Part shown: piece after piece, positions 6,942 to 16,536 of the stretch
How the letters are laid out: each line of letters starts with the position of its first letter
How positions within the stretch are numbered: position 1 is the first letter of the stretch
Assembly (NCBI RefSeq): GCF_030167915.1
Contig: NZ_JARGNB010000005.1
Location: 372,001 to 436,000, forward strand
From: Aquabacterium humicola
GTDB lineage: Bacteria; Pseudomonadota; Gammaproteobacteria; Burkholderiales; Burkholderiaceae_C
Direction of reading: 5' to 3'
Length of the DNA: 64,000 nt
Made by a program: the position numbers and the translations under genes
Notes under the pieces: model-generated
Databases searched by the model: none
Seen by the model: only the letters and a program-made list of their open reading frames with translations
Told to the model about the DNA's origin: nothing

Positions 6942-9217
6942 AGACGCGCGCCGTCGCCACGGCGGAAGCGGACGCCGCACCGATCGTGCGGCTGTCGGAC
7001 GCCGAGCTCGATGCAGGGTTCGGCGCCGCAGGCCCGGCCGATGACCACGGCGCCGCGGCGCTGCTGCGCGCGCGGGCCTTCTCCGAACCGCTGCTCACGG
7101 GCCAGCGCCTGGACACCGGGGAGGACGCGCTCGGCCACGCCGACGGGGTGGCCGCGATCCTGCAGGCGATCGGGGCCGCGCCGTCGATGCGGGCGGCCGC
7201 CTACCTGGTGTATGCCGGCGACTTCCTGCAGCGGCCGGAGGAAATGGTCGCCAAGGCCTTCGGCGAGAGCTACGCGAGCCTGGTTGCGCACACCCGCAAG
7301 CTGGTGCAGATCCAGCGCGCCGCGCGCGAGGCGCAGGTCGAGGCCGAGCAGCGCGCACTGCAGACCGAGCGCGTGCGCAAGATGCTGCTGGCCTTCTCGC
7401 GCGACCTGCGCGTGGTGCTGCTGCGGCTGGCGTCGCGCCTGCAGACCCTGCGCTGGTACGCGAGCACCAAGCAGACCTGCCCGAAGCCGCTGGCGGAAGA
7501 GACGCAGCAGGTCTTCGCGCCGCTCGCCAGCCGGCTGGGCATCTGGCAGATCAAGTGGGAGCTCGAGGACCTGGCATTCCGCGTCCTGCGGCCCGACGAC
7601 TATCGCCAGCTCGCCCGGCAGCTCGCCGAGTCGCGCATCGAGCGCGAGCGCAGCGTCGAAGGCGTGCGCCGGCAGATGCTGCAGGAGCTGGCCGCCGTCG
7701 GCATCGCCGCGGAAGTGCAGGGCCGGCCGAAGCACCTGTACAGCATCTGGAAGAAGATGCAGGGCAAGCAGCTCGCGCTCGGCCAGGTCTTCGACGTGCG
7801 CGCGCTGCGCGTGATCGTGGCCGATGTGCATGCGTGTTATGCCGCGCTGTCGCGTGTGCACGAGCGCTACCGCGCGGTGGCCGGCGAGTACGACGACTAC
7901 ATCGCCCGCCCCAAGCCCAACGGCTACCAGTCGCTGCATACCGTCGTGCTCGGCGACGACGGCCGACCGGTGGAGGTGCAGATCCGCACGCAGGCGATGC
8001 ACGAACATGCCGAGCACGGTGTCGCGGCGCACTGGGCCTACAAGGAGGCGGGCACCAAGGGCTACGCGGGTGTCAGCGCCGCGGGGGACTTCGAGGAGCG
8101 CGTCGCCGAGGCCCGCAAGGCGGTGCTGCGGCAACTGCTCGCCTGGGAGCGCGACTTCGTCGACCAGGCGGCCGGCGGGGCGGGCCCCTCGGGCGGCGCA
8201 GGCCCGTCGGGCCCTTCCTTCGAGGACCGCATCTACGTCTTCACGCCGCAGGCCACCGTCATCGAGCTGCCGGCCGGGGCCACGCCGATCGACTTCGCCT
8301 ACAGCGTGCACACCGATCTCGGCCACCGCTGCCGCGGCGCGCGCGTCGACGGCGCGATGCTGCCGCTGAACACGCCGTTGGCCAACGGGCAGACGGTGGA
8401 GGTGATCGCGGCAAAGGAGGGCGGTCCGTCGCTCGACTGGCTCAACAGCGAGCTCGGGTACCTGAAGAGCCACCGGTCGCGCGCGAAGGTGCGCGCGTGG
8501 TTCAACGCGCAGGCGCTGTCGGGCACCGTCGCGCGCGGCCGCGAACTGGTCGAGAAGCTCCTGCAGCGCGAAGGGCGAACAGCGCTGAAGCTCGACGACC
8601 TCGCCGCCCAGCTCGGCTTCAAGGGCGCCGACGCGTTGTTCGAGGTCGTCGGCAAGGACGAGTACTCGCTGCGCCACATCGAGAACCTGCTGAAGCCGGC
8701 CGAGCCGCCGGCGCCGCAGGAAGAGATCATTCCGCTCAAGCGCGCGCGCGGCACCGAGGGCGGCGTGCTGGTGGTCGGCGTCGAGTCGCTGCTGACGCAG
8801 CTGGCGCGCTGCTGCCGTCCGGCACCGCCCGATGCGATCGCGGGTTATGTCACGCGCGGCAAGGGCGTCGCGATCCATCGCGCCAACTGCAGCAACTTCC
8901 GCCACATGGCCGAGCAGCAGCCCGACCGCGTGATCCCGGTGACCTGGGGCGAGACCCCCGCCGGCCGCGAGGCGGCGTACCCGGTCGACGTGGTCGTCGA
9001 GGCGGCCGACCGGCCGGGCCTGCTGCGCGACATCTCGGAGGTCTTCACGAAGGACAAGCTCAACGTGATCGGCGTGCACACGCAGACGGTCAAGGACGTC
9101 ACCGGCGGCACTGCGTTCATGACCTTCACCGCCGAGGTTGCCGACGCGCACCGGCTGGCGTCGGTGCTGCGCGTGGTCGCGCAGATCCCGGGCGTGCGCC
9201 GTGCGCGCCGGCGCTGA
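6938..9217 (+). CDS. relA: RelA-type (p)ppGpp synthetase
   Basis: This 759-residue enzyme transfers pyrophosphate from ATP to GTP or GDP when ribosomes stall on uncharged tRNA. The N-terminal HD-like region (about residues 55-200) lacks the HDxxED hydrolase residues, so it should not degrade ppGpp. The synthetase domain (about 240-400) carries the EYDD motif directly before YIARPKPNGYQSLHT; ExDD marks monofunctional RelA, whereas bifunctional Rel/SpoT has RxKD. A TGS domain begins near 431 (IYVFTPQATVIELPAG), and an ACT domain fills about 683-759. It overlaps the hydrolase gene by four bases. A separate SpoT is expected elsewhere in the genome. Confidence 0.95.
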   Translation: MKTRAVATAEADAAPIVRLSDAELDAGFGAAGPADDHGAAALLRARAFSEPLLTGQRLDTGEDALGHADGVAAILQAIGAAPSMRAAAYLVYAGDFLQRPEEMVAKAFGESYASLVAHTRKLVQIQRAAREAQVEAEQRALQTERVRKMLLAFSRDLRVVLLRLASRLQTLRWYASTKQTCPKPLAEETQQVFAPLASRLGIWQIKWELEDLAFRVLRPDDYRQLARQLAESRIERERSVEGVRRQMLQELAAVGIAAEVQGRPKHLYSIWKKMQGKQLALGQVFDVRALRVIVADVHACYAALSRVHERYRAVAGEYDDYIARPKPNGYQSLHTVVLGDDGRPVEVQIRTQAMHEHAEHGVAAHWAYKEAGTKGYAGVSAAGDFEERVAEARKAVLRQLLAWERDFVDQAAGGAGPSGGAGPSGPSFEDRIYVFTPQATVIELPAGATPIDFAYSVHTDLGHRCRGARVDGAMLPLNTPLANGQTVEVIAAKEGGPSLDWLNSELGYLKSHRSRAKVRAWFNAQALSGTVARGRELVEKLLQREGRTALKLDDLAAQLGFKGADALFEVVGKDEYSLRHIENLLKPAEPPAPQEEIIPLKRARGTEGGVLVVGVESLLTQLARCCRPAPPDAIAGYVTRGKGVAIHRANCSNFRHMAEQQPDRVIPVTWGETPAGREAAYPVDVVVEAADRPGLLRDISEVFTKDKLNVIGVHTQTVKDVTGGTAFMTFTAEVADAHRLASVLRVVAQIPGVRRARRR

Positions 9218-9289
9218 GACACGGCGGCGTGCACGCGACTTTTTGATCCGGCATCACGCGTCGCATCAGGAGCCGCCAAAATCCCATGC

Positions 9290-9295
9290 TATAGT
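9290..9295 (+). promoter_or_regulatory. Candidate -10 box for the tRNA-Val gene
   Basis: TATAGT lies 12 bp before the first tRNA base, followed by a short discriminator. No good -35 hexamer is visible at 17 bp, so this is only a partial promoter match. Confidence 0.4.
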
Positions 9296-9307
9296 CCATG
9301 GCTTCGC

Positions 9308-9384
9308 AGGCGCGTAGCTCAGCTGGTTAGAGCACCACCTTGACATGGTGGGGGTCGTTGGTTCGAGTCCAATCGCGCCTACCA
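9308..9384 (+). tRNA. tRNA-Val (anticodon GAC)
   Basis: The 77-base gene folds as a complete cloverleaf. The acceptor AGGCGCG pairs with CGCGCCT, the discriminator is A, and CCA is encoded (9382-9384). The anticodon stem CCACC/GGTGG holds the loop TTGACAT, giving anticodon GAC, which reads GUC and GUU. The T-loop is the standard TTCGAGT. It stands alone, followed at once by a strong terminator. Confidence 0.97.
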
Positions 9385-9401
9385 AATTCGGTAGAGAGAA
9401 C

Positions 9402-9434
9402 AAGCACCTGGCGGCGACGCCAGGTGCTTTTTTC
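9402..9434 (+). terminator. Rho-independent terminator after tRNA-Val
   Basis: A perfect 12-bp stem (AAGCACCTGGCG at 9402-9413 with CGCCAGGTGCTT at 9418-9429) closes a GCGA tetraloop and runs into a T tract. It is the clearest intrinsic terminator in the window and ends the tRNA transcript; its reverse could also serve the convergent arsA gene. Confidence 0.93.
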
Positions 9435-9480
9435 TTGGCGGTACCGGGAAGCGGAGTCGACCTCCGCGTCGGGTGGTGAC

Positions 9481-11319
9481 TCAGTCCGCGACGTCGGCCG
9501 TCGTCGCCGGCGTGCAGACCAGCCTGGACAGTTCACCGAGGCCGACCGGCGGCACCGTCAGCCAGGGCAATGCATAGAGCCGCTGCGCGAGACCCGCGGA
9601 CAGGCGCTCGATCTGCCGGCGTTCACCCGTGAGCCGGGCCTGCAGCAGGGGGTCGTGCGTTCCCGCCGCGAGCACGCTCTTGTTGAGCACCCAGGCGTAG
9701 GGTTCGATGCGGGCGCGGCGCAGGTCGTCCTGCAGCGCGGCCGCCTGGGACACCGAGGTCACCTCGGGCAGGGTCACCAGGATGATCTTCGTGTACGCGG
9801 CATCCTGCAGCCGCATCAGCGGCGTCACGACGCGCGCCGCGCCATGGCCTTCGAACTCGCGCGTCATCTGCCGGTGGTAGGCGCCGGTCGCGTCCATCAG
9901 CAGCATCGAGTGCCCGGTGGGTGCGGTGTCCAGCACCACGAAGGCACTGCGGCCCTCGCCGACGATGCGGGAGAAGGCATGGAACACCGCCACTTCCTCG
10001 GTGCAGGGTGACTGCAGGTCCTCCAGCAGCAGGGCCTGCTCCTGCGGGTCGAGCGCGGGGGACTTCGCGGCCATGATCTTGTCGATGTAGCGCTGGGTCT
10101 CGACCTTCGGATCGATGCGGCTCACCCTCAAGCCCGGCAGTTCGCCCTCCAGCGTACCGGCGAGGTGCGCGGCCGGATCGGTGGTGGTGAGGTGCACGGT
10201 CCTGCCGCGCTGCACGAGGCCGATGGCCAGGGCCGCGGCGATGGTGGTCTTGCCGACGCCGCCCTTGCCCATCACCATGACCAGGCCATGACCGGCCGCG
10301 GCCAGGTCGTCGGCCAGCGCGGCCAGATCGGGCAGCGGGTTGGCGTCATGGCCTGAAGCGGTCGCGGGCGGGGCCACCGCGGCGGCGCCCGGTGCCAGCA
10401 AGGCACGAAGCGCCTGCAGGCCGACGGTGTCGAACGGGCGCAGCGGCACGCGGTCCTGCGGCAGTTCCCGCAGCGATGCCGGCATGCCGTCCAGCGCCTG
10501 CTGCCCGAGGTCCTCGATCGCTCGGGCCACGGCATCGCCGCGGTCGATGGCGTGGAACAGTCCGTTGATCGCCAGGCGCTGGTTGTTCAGCCCCAGCGCG
10601 CGCAACTCGACCGAGGTGCGCGCGGCTTCCGCGATGGCGCCGCGCTCGGGCCGGCTCACCAGGACGACCGTGGTCTTCGCGGGGTCGCTCAGCGCATCGA
10701 GCGCGGCCTTGAAGCGGACCTCCTGCATCTTCAGGCCGGAGTGCGGGCCGAGGCAGGACGCACCGCGGTCATTGCCTTCGAGGAATCCGGTCCAGGCCTT
10801 CGGCAGGCTCAGCAGGCGCAGCGTGTGACCGGTGGGCGCCGTGTCGAAGACGATGTGGTCCCAGGCTTGCGTGCCGTCGGCCAGCAGGGAGGAGAACTCG
10901 TCGAAGGACGCGATCTCGGTCGTGCAGGCACCGGACAGCTGCTCGCGCACCGTGGACAGCGCTTCTTCGCCCGCGCTGGCGCCCATCTGCGCCAGCACGC
11001 GCTGGCGGTAGGACTCCGCGGCGTTGTCGGGGTCGATGTTGAGCACCGACAGGCCGGGCGCGCCGGGCACCGGGACGGGCGTGTTGCGCAGTTCGATGCC
11101 GAGCATCTCGTCGAGGTTGGAAGCGGCGTCGGTGCTGACGAGCAGCACCTTCCTGCCGGCGTCGGCCAGCGCCAGCGCCGCGGCGGTGGACAACGAGGTC
11201 TTGCCCACGCCGCCCTTGCCGGTGAAGAAGAGATGCCGCGTGGGATGGTCGATGAAGCCGACGCGGGCGGGTTCGAAGCAGTCCTGCGCCGCTTCGTTGA
11301 CATGCAGGGGGCGATCCAT
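9481..11319 (-). CDS. arsA: ArsA-type arsenical pump-driving ATPase
   Basis: This 612-residue protein has the duplicated ArsA architecture, with P-loops GKGGVGKT at residues 34-41 and 351-358 and signature DTAPTGHTLRLL / DTAPTGHSMLLM blocks. The three metalloid-binding cysteines known from E. coli ArsA (113, 172, 422) have equivalents: Cys132 in SGACTTEI, Cys189 in GASCLGP and Cys439 in SPCTEEVAVFHAFSR. It should therefore bind As(III) or Sb(III) and energise a membrane pump. ATG at 11319 was chosen since it matches the family's N-terminus; a GTG at 11421 would add 34 residues. No arsR, arsD or arsC is nearby; it follows a catalase and an IT-superfamily transporter on the same strand. Confidence 0.9.
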   Translation of the reverse strand: MDRPLHVNEAAQDCFEPARVGFIDHPTRHLFFTGKGGVGKTSLSTAAALALADAGRKVLLVSTDAASNLDEMLGIELRNTPVPVPGAPGLSVLNIDPDNAAESYRQRVLAQMGASAGEEALSTVREQLSGACTTEIASFDEFSSLLADGTQAWDHIVFDTAPTGHTLRLLSLPKAWTGFLEGNDRGASCLGPHSGLKMQEVRFKAALDALSDPAKTTVVLVSRPERGAIAEAARTSVELRALGLNNQRLAINGLFHAIDRGDAVARAIEDLGQQALDGMPASLRELPQDRVPLRPFDTVGLQALRALLAPGAAAVAPPATASGHDANPLPDLAALADDLAAAGHGLVMVMGKGGVGKTTIAAALAIGLVQRGRTVHLTTTDPAAHLAGTLEGELPGLRVSRIDPKVETQRYIDKIMAAKSPALDPQEQALLLEDLQSPCTEEVAVFHAFSRIVGEGRSAFVVLDTAPTGHSMLLMDATGAYHRQMTREFEGHGAARVVTPLMRLQDAAYTKIILVTLPEVTSVSQAAALQDDLRRARIEPYAWVLNKSVLAAGTHDPLLQARLTGERRQIERLSAGLAQRLYALPWLTVPPVGLGELSRLVCTPATTADVAD

Positions 11320-11434
11320 GGCGTCGACTATGCGCCGAAGTCGCGACCCGGCCTTGACCGCGATCACCTCCGCCATCGCCCTCGCGACAAGGCCCGCACC
11401 GAGGTGCCCTTGCCGCCTCACGCTTCATCGCCGG

Positions 11435-13855
11435 TCAGACCCGAGGCGGATCCGATTCGCGGTCGAAGCGGCGAGGTGAGCCGATGGCGGCGGCGAAGGC
11501 CGCGATGCCGCTGGCCGCTTCGTCCGCGCCGACGGCAATCAGCGCGGGGTCGCCCTGGTCGACCGGCACGCCGGCACGCTGCAGCACGGTCGCGCCGGCA
11601 CCGATCGCCAGCAAGGGCTTGCAGTGGCGGTAGGTGCAGCGCACGCCGTCCAGGGCGTTGGCGTCCGCGGCGATCGCATCGGCCGCGGCCGGGCCGTCGA
11701 GCAGTGCCACGGCGTCGAACAGGAACGCCGGCTCGTTCTCGAACGAGGCGTCGGCCTCCAGCGTCCCGGCGCGTCCGACGTGCACCGGGCCGATGCGGGG
11801 GCCGAGCACGCGCACCGCGGCGCCGCCCTCGGCCAGTTGCGCCCGCAGCGCATCGACCATCGCCACGTCAACACCCGGCGCGACGAAGACCGCCACCTTG
11901 CGGCCGCGGATCGAGCCGTCCCCCGGACGCGCCATCAGCGACAGCGCCGGCGACCGGTCGATCTCGGCGCGCGGTGGCGTCTGCAGCGCGCGCGGCAGCG
12001 GCTCGGGCAGCGCGTCGAGGCCGATGCCTTCGCCGACCTGCCGCGCCAGATCCTCCGATGCGTTGCGCAGCGAGGCGACCATGCGCCGGCGCACGGCAGC
12101 CACGGTGACCTTGCTGAGCTCGAAACGGAAGGCGGCCGCGATGTGCGCCTGCTCCACCGGCGTCTGGCTCTCGTAGAACAGCCGCGCCTGCGTGTAGTGG
12201 TCGGCGAACTTCTCGGGCTTGGCCCGCACCTTGGCCTGCTGCTCCTCGGCGCGCTGGCGCGCGGGTACCGAGACGAAGCCCTGCTCGGCCCCGGCCTGGA
12301 ACGGGCACCCGCCGGCCAGCGAGTTCGGCTCGTAGGACACGCGGCCGCGATGGATCGCCTGCCGGTGCATGCCGTCGCGCTGGTTGTTGTGCACCTGCGC
12401 GATCGGCGCATTGATCGGGATCTCGTGGAAATTCGGGCCGCCCAGCCGCGAGATCTGCGTGTCGTGGTACGAATGGATGCGGCCGGCCAGCAGCGGGTCG
12501 TTGCTGAAGTCGATGCCGGGAACGATGTTCGCGGTGCAGAAGGCGACCTGCTCGGTCTCGGCGAAGAAGTTGTCCGGATTGCGGTCGAGCACCATGCGGC
12601 CCACCGGCCGCAGCGGCACCAGTTCCTCCGGCACGATCTTGGTGGCGTCGAGGATGTCGAAGCTGAAGGCCTCGGCCTGCTCTTCGGTGAAGACCTGAAC
12701 GTTCAGCTCGTACTCCGGGAACGCGCCGTTCTCGATGCGCTCCCACAGGTCGCGGCGGTGGAAGTCCGGGTCGGCGCCCGAGATCTTGACCGCCTCGTCC
12801 CAGACCAGCGAATGCGTGCCGGCGCGCGGCAGCCAGTGGAACTTGCAGAACACCGACTCGCCCTCGGCGTTCACCAGCCGGAAGGTGTGCACGCCGAAGC
12901 CCTGCATCGTCGCGTAGCTGCGCGGGATCGCGCGGTCGCTCATCACCCACATCAGCATGTGCGTCGACTCGGGCATCAGCGAGACGAAGTCCCAGAAGGT
13001 GTCGTGCGCGCTGGCGGCCTGCGGCATCTGGTGGTGCGGCTCGGGCTTGACCGCATGCACGAGGTCCGGGAACTTCATCGCGTCCTGGATGAAGAACACC
13101 GGCATGTTGTTGCCCACCAGGTCCCAGTTGCCTTCGTCGGTGTAGAACTTGACGGCGAAGCCGCGCACGTCGCGCGCGGTGTCCTTCGAGCCGCGTTCGC
13201 CGGCGACGGTCGAGAAGCGCACGAACACCGGCGTGCGCTTGCCGGCGGCCTGGAACGGCGCGGCACGGGTGAGCTCGGTCAGCGGTTCATAGCACTCGAA
13301 GTAACCGTGGGCCGCCGAGCCGCGCGCGTGCACGATGCGTTCGGGAATGCGCTCGTGGTCGAAGTGCGTGACCTTCTCGCGCAGGATGAAGTCCTCCAGC
13401 AGCACCGGGCCGCGCGGGCCGTCCTTCAGCGAGTTCTGGTTGTCGGCGATGCGCACGCCCTGGTTCGTCGTCAGCGCCTGACCGGACGAGTCGACGCGCA
13501 CGCGGTCCAGCGATTCGATCGTCGCGTTCAGCCCGTCGACCGCGATGCTGCCGGTCTTGTCGCTGCCCTGCGCTTCGGACAGCGTGCTGCCGGTGACCAG
13601 GCGGGACGGCGGATCGACCACCGCGCCCATCGGCGGATCGATGCCGTTGTCGAAGCCGTGTTCGTCGGGCTTCGTGGGGTTGAAGGGCATCGCGCCGGCC
13701 AGCACCTCGACCTCGCGCGCCTGGCGGGCGGTGGGGCTGTCCGGATCGATGCCGGGCGGCGTCGCCGTCGTGGCAGGGCCGCTGTCGGTGCGCGCCGGGG
13801 GAGCAGCCTTGCCGGGCCGGGTGGCGGGGCTGGAGGGCGGGAGCTTCTTGGGCAT
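11435..13855 (-). CDS. katE: Large-subunit catalase (HPII/KatE type)
   Basis: This 806-residue monofunctional haem catalase destroys hydrogen peroxide. It has a long N-terminal arm, the active-site His in [11 protein letters not shown], the conserved Asn in the [15 protein letters not shown] block, and the haem-ligand Tyr region [15 protein letters not shown]. Beyond about residue 640 it has the flavodoxin/class-I amidotransferase-like C-terminal domain that marks large-subunit (clade 2) catalases such as E. coli HPII (753 residues). ATG at 13855 starts with MPKKLPP; a second ATG lies two codons upstream. It sits between an antiporter and arsA on one strand, suggesting a stress-resistance operon. 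Confidence 0.95.
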   Translation of the reverse strand: MPKKLPPSSPATRPGKAAPPARTDSGPATTATPPGIDPDSPTARQAREVEVLAGAMPFNPTKPDEHGFDNGIDPPMGAVVDPPSRLVTGSTLSEAQGSDKTGSIAVDGLNATIESLDRVRVDSSGQALTTNQGVRIADNQNSLKDGPRGPVLLEDFILREKVTHFDHERIPERIVHARGSAAHGYFECYEPLTELTRAAPFQAAGKRTPVFVRFSTVAGERGSKDTARDVRGFAVKFYTDEGNWDLVGNNMPVFFIQDAMKFPDLVHAVKPEPHHQMPQAASAHDTFWDFVSLMPESTHMLMWVMSDRAIPRSYATMQGFGVHTFRLVNAEGESVFCKFHWLPRAGTHSLVWDEAVKISGADPDFHRRDLWERIENGAFPEYELNVQVFTEEQAEAFSFDILDATKIVPEELVPLRPVGRMVLDRNPDNFFAETEQVAFCTANIVPGIDFSNDPLLAGRIHSYHDTQISRLGGPNFHEIPINAPIAQVHNNQRDGMHRQAIHRGRVSYEPNSLAGGCPFQAGAEQGFVSVPARQRAEEQQAKVRAKPEKFADHYTQARLFYESQTPVEQAHIAAAFRFELSKVTVAAVRRRMVASLRNASEDLARQVGEGIGLDALPEPLPRALQTPPRAEIDRSPALSLMARPGDGSIRGRKVAVFVAPGVDVAMVDALRAQLAEGGAAVRVLGPRIGPVHVGRAGTLEADASFENEPAFLFDAVALLDGPAAADAIAADANALDGVRCTYRHCKPLLAIGAGATVLQRAGVPVDQGDPALIAVGADEAASGIAAFAAAIGSPRRFDRESDPPRV

Positions 13856-13925
13856 GGCATGGACTCCGTGATGTTCGTCGGAGCCCTCGGCAACGCATGT
13901 GCCCGGCGTCGCTGCGCGGTCCTCC

Positions 13926-15191
13926 TCAGAGCAGCAGGAACGCCGCCGCCGCGACGACCGTGGGGCCCAGCGCGCCGAGGAAGAGCGCACCCGCGCCGAC
14001 GGACCCATCGGCGAAACCTCGCCGCAGCAGCGCCAGCCCGGCCGGATTGGGCGCGTTGGCGATCACGGTCAGGCCTCCGCCTGCGACCGCGCCGGCCACC
14101 AGCATGTACTTCGCGGGGTCCGGCATGCCCTGGATCTGGGACCCCAGGTAGGTCAGCGCCGCGTTGTCCGTGACCGCGGTCAAGCCCAGCGCGCCGAAGA
14201 AGAGCGCCAGCGGCTCGAGCGCCGAGACGATCGGCTGCAGCCACCAGCGCTGCAGCCCGCCGAGCACGACCAGGCCGGCGAGGAAGAAGGCCACCAGCAG
14301 CGCTTCCTTGATCAGCAGCGGGTCCTGGTGGCGGTCATAGGCCTGCGCGAAGCCGAGGAACAGCAGGAAGAGGCCGAGGAAAGCGACCGGGTGGTGCGCC
14401 GTCAGCACCACCCCGGCCAGCAGCGCGAGGTGCACGGCGATCACCGCACTGGGCACCGGCGGCGCCAGCGCCACGTCGGCATCCGCCGCCGGGTCCTGCC
14501 CGACGAGGTGCTTGCGCAGCACGAAGGCCGCCACCGTCGCATTCAGCAGCACGGCCAGCGCCGCCTTCCAGCCGAAGGTCGACAGCATGAAGGCGCTGTC
14601 CCAGTTCCAGGTCGATGCCACCATCAGCACCGGCGGCGCCGCGTACGACGTCAGCGTGCCGCCGATCGACACGTTGACGAAGAGCACGCCGATGGCCAGG
14701 TACTTCGGCGGCTCGGGCAGCGTGGACCGGAACACGATGGGCGCCAGCATCAGCGCCGCGATCGTCATCGCCGCGGGCTCGGTGACCAGCGATCCGAGCA
14801 GCGGCACCACCGCCAGGCCCAGCCACGCCGTGGCCACCCGCGCAGGCACCGGCATCAGCTTCGCGCACAGTTCCACGAGCGAGCGCACGGCCTGCAGCAC
14901 CGGCCGCGATCCGGCGATGACCATCACGACGAACACGAACATCGGCTCGGTGTAGTTGCGGGACTCGGCGTACTGCAAGGCCTCGCCCGCGCCCGAGAGC
15001 AAGGCCATCGCGGCGATCAGCACGATCGCCCAGAAGCCGAAGACGATCTCGACCTCGCCCAGCAGATGGAACAGGCCGGCATGCCCGGGCAGCCGGTGGG
15101 CCAGCCGCTCGAAATGCTTGGTGGAGAAGGTGTGGATCAGCGCCGCGGCAAAAAGGCCGGCGGCGACCAGGTCGATGGAGGGTGGGAGCAT
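13926..15191 (-). CDS. Putative Na+/H+ antiporter of the ion transporter (IT) superfamily
   Basis: This is a 421-residue polytopic membrane protein with about 10-12 hydrophobic helices. Features such as ALIHTFSTKHFERLA, SLVTEPAAMTIAALML and GGTLTSYAAPPVLMVASTWNW match the family annotated as putative Na+/H+ antiporters, related to NhaD and ArsB. ATG at 15191 starts the first helix; the longer open frame upstream has no membrane features. It is followed 70 bp downstream by katE and then arsA. The exported ion is not certain; because ArsB belongs to the same superfamily, metalloid export powered by the linked ArsA deserves consideration. Confidence 0.75.
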   Translation of the reverse strand: MLPPSIDLVAAGLFAAALIHTFSTKHFERLAHRLPGHAGLFHLLGEVEIVFGFWAIVLIAAMALLSGAGEALQYAESRNYTEPMFVFVVMVIAGSRPVLQAVRSLVELCAKLMPVPARVATAWLGLAVVPLLGSLVTEPAAMTIAALMLAPIVFRSTLPEPPKYLAIGVLFVNVSIGGTLTSYAAPPVLMVASTWNWDSAFMLSTFGWKAALAVLLNATVAAFVLRKHLVGQDPAADADVALAPPVPSAVIAVHLALLAGVVLTAHHPVAFLGLFLLFLGFAQAYDRHQDPLLIKEALLVAFFLAGLVVLGGLQRWWLQPIVSALEPLALFFGALGLTAVTDNAALTYLGSQIQGMPDPAKYMLVAGAVAGGGLTVIANAPNPAGLALLRRGFADGSVGAGALFLGALGPTVVAAAAFLLL

Positions 15192-15492
15192 GGTCGACAG
15201 GCGGCAGGACACCCGCGAGGCGGCCCGACCTTCGCGCAAACCTGCTGCATCACGCCGATCCAGCACCCGCGGCCAGTCTAACGGCGTCCACGAAGCGGCG
15301 GCCGTCCACGCCGCTGCGCGATTGCCCACAGGCGCGGTGGACAACGCTGTGGGTATCCGGGGCATGCGTGCCATATCCCCTTTGTGCGACAACACGATGA
15401 CGCCGTTTGCCCAAAGAAGTGGCAGCGCCGGCCCGGCACGGTCTTGACGGAGCGCAAGCGGGCGCCGCGGGCCGTTCGTAGACTGCCTTCGC
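15192..15492. other. Intergenic region between divergent antiporter and protease genes
   Basis: About 300 bp without a convincing gene. It must hold the promoters for the leftward antiporter-katE-arsA block and the rightward protease-ATPase-ABC block. Partial dyads around TTGCCCACAG and CTGTGGGTAT (about 15323-15357) are visible but match no site I can name. Confidence 0.5.
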
Positions 15493-16536
15493 TTGAACGA
15501 CGCCACCGAATCCGCCCACATCCCCCGCCTGCCGGCCCGTCGCCGCGCCGCGAGGGCGGCGCCCCTGCTGCTGCTCACGGCGCTGCTGTTCGCGGGTGTG
15601 CCGGCCGCAGGGGCCGGGCCGCCGGGCTTCGCCGCGGCGCTGCAACGCAGCCTGCCGCTCGCCTTTGGCGTCTACGGCATCGAGGCGGAGCCGCTGCAGG
15701 CCGGCGACGAGCCGGCGCGGTCGCTGGCCGGACCGGCCCGCGTGGGAGCCGGCTTCCTGATCGACGCGAAGGGCCTGGCCGTCACCGCCGCGCACGTGGT
15801 CGTCGGCAGCCGGCGGGTGGCGGTCAAGATGGCCGACGAACGGGTGCTGGAAGCAGAGGTGATCGGCGCCGACGAAGAGGCCGACATCGCGCTCGTGCGC
15901 CTGCCGGTCACCCTGGCTTCGGCGCCGGTATTCGGCCGCACCGCGGCCTTGCGCGCCGGCGACTGGGTGCTGGCGGTCGGCGAGCCGTATGGCCTGGCCA
16001 GTTCGGTCGCCGCCGGCATCGTCGGCGGCAAGCGCCGGCACTTCGCGGAAGAGCCGGGCATGACCTACATCCAGACCGACGCGGCCCTCAACCCGGGCAA
16101 CTCGGGTGGCCCGCTGCTCGATGCCGACGGCGCGATCGTCGGCATGAACGTGCGCACCGTGGTCGCCGCCGCGGGTTCGCCGGGCGTCAGCCTGTCGATC
16201 CCGATCGAGGTGGTGCTGCAGATCGCGCGCGAGCTGCAAGAGGGCTCGATCGTGCGGCCGAAGCTGGGCGCCGAGTTCCATGACCTCAGCCCGGTCGAGG
16301 CGCTGGCGCTCGGCCGCGCCTACGCGCACGGCGCGCTGATCGAGCTGGTCGCGGTGCGCAGCCCGGCCGAGCGCGCGGGCTTGCGCTCCGGCGACCTTGT
16401 CGTCGGCTTCGAAGGACGGCCGATCGTCGGCAGCGCCGACCTCGCGCTGGCGCTGCTGTCGTGGCGCCGCGTGCCCGGCACCCGCTTCACCGTCTGGCGT
16501 GACGGGCACTACCGGCAGCTGGTGCTGGCCGAGTGA
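15493..16536 (+). CDS. Trypsin-like serine protease with C-terminal PDZ domain (HtrA/DegP-like)
   Basis: This 347-residue secreted protease starts at TTG with a signal peptide (RRRAAR, then a hydrophobic core to about residue 41). The catalytic triad is His101 (TAAHVV), Asp131 (EADIALV) and Ser204 (PGNSGGPL). One PDZ-like domain follows at about 255-345 (GALIELVAVRSPAERAGLRSGDLVVGFEG). It is shorter than DegP (two PDZ domains) and closer to DegS in layout, but with a cleavable-looking signal. Its role may be envelope quality control or regulated proteolysis. The last base of its stop is shared with the ATG of the next gene. Confidence 0.87.
   Translation: MNDATESAHIPRLPARRRAARAAPLLLLTALLFAGVPAAGAGPPGFAAALQRSLPLAFGVYGIEAEPLQAGDEPARSLAGPARVGAGFLIDAKGLAVTAAHVVVGSRRVAVKMADERVLEAEVIGADEEADIALVRLPVTLASAPVFGRTAALRAGDWVLAVGEPYGLASSVAAGIVGGKRRHFAEEPGMTYIQTDAALNPGNSGGPLLDADGAIVGMNVRTVVAAAGSPGVSLSIPIEVVLQIARELQEGSIVRPKLGAEFHDLSPVEALALGRAYAHGALIELVAVRSPAERAGLRSGDLVVGFEGRPIVGSADLALALLSWRRVPGTRFTVWRDGHYRQLVLAE

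Noticed and set aside
5145-6980. 611-codon minus-strand frame spanning bdhA and the hydrolase
   Set aside because: It overlaps two well-supported genes in other frames, has the Arg/His/Gln-rich composition of a shadow frame and shows no domain.
6665-9151. 828-codon minus-strand frame antisense to relA
   Set aside because: It has the same composition artefact over a certain relA gene.
11624-14173. 849-codon plus-strand frame antisense to catalase
   Set aside because: The catalase gene is certain; the antisense translation is low-complexity and lacks motifs. High GC leaves many frames open.
15323-15357. DnaA boxes in the antiporter-protease gap
   Set aside because: The TGTGGGTAT and GTGGACAAC words resemble TTATCCACA only loosely, and no replication genes are near.
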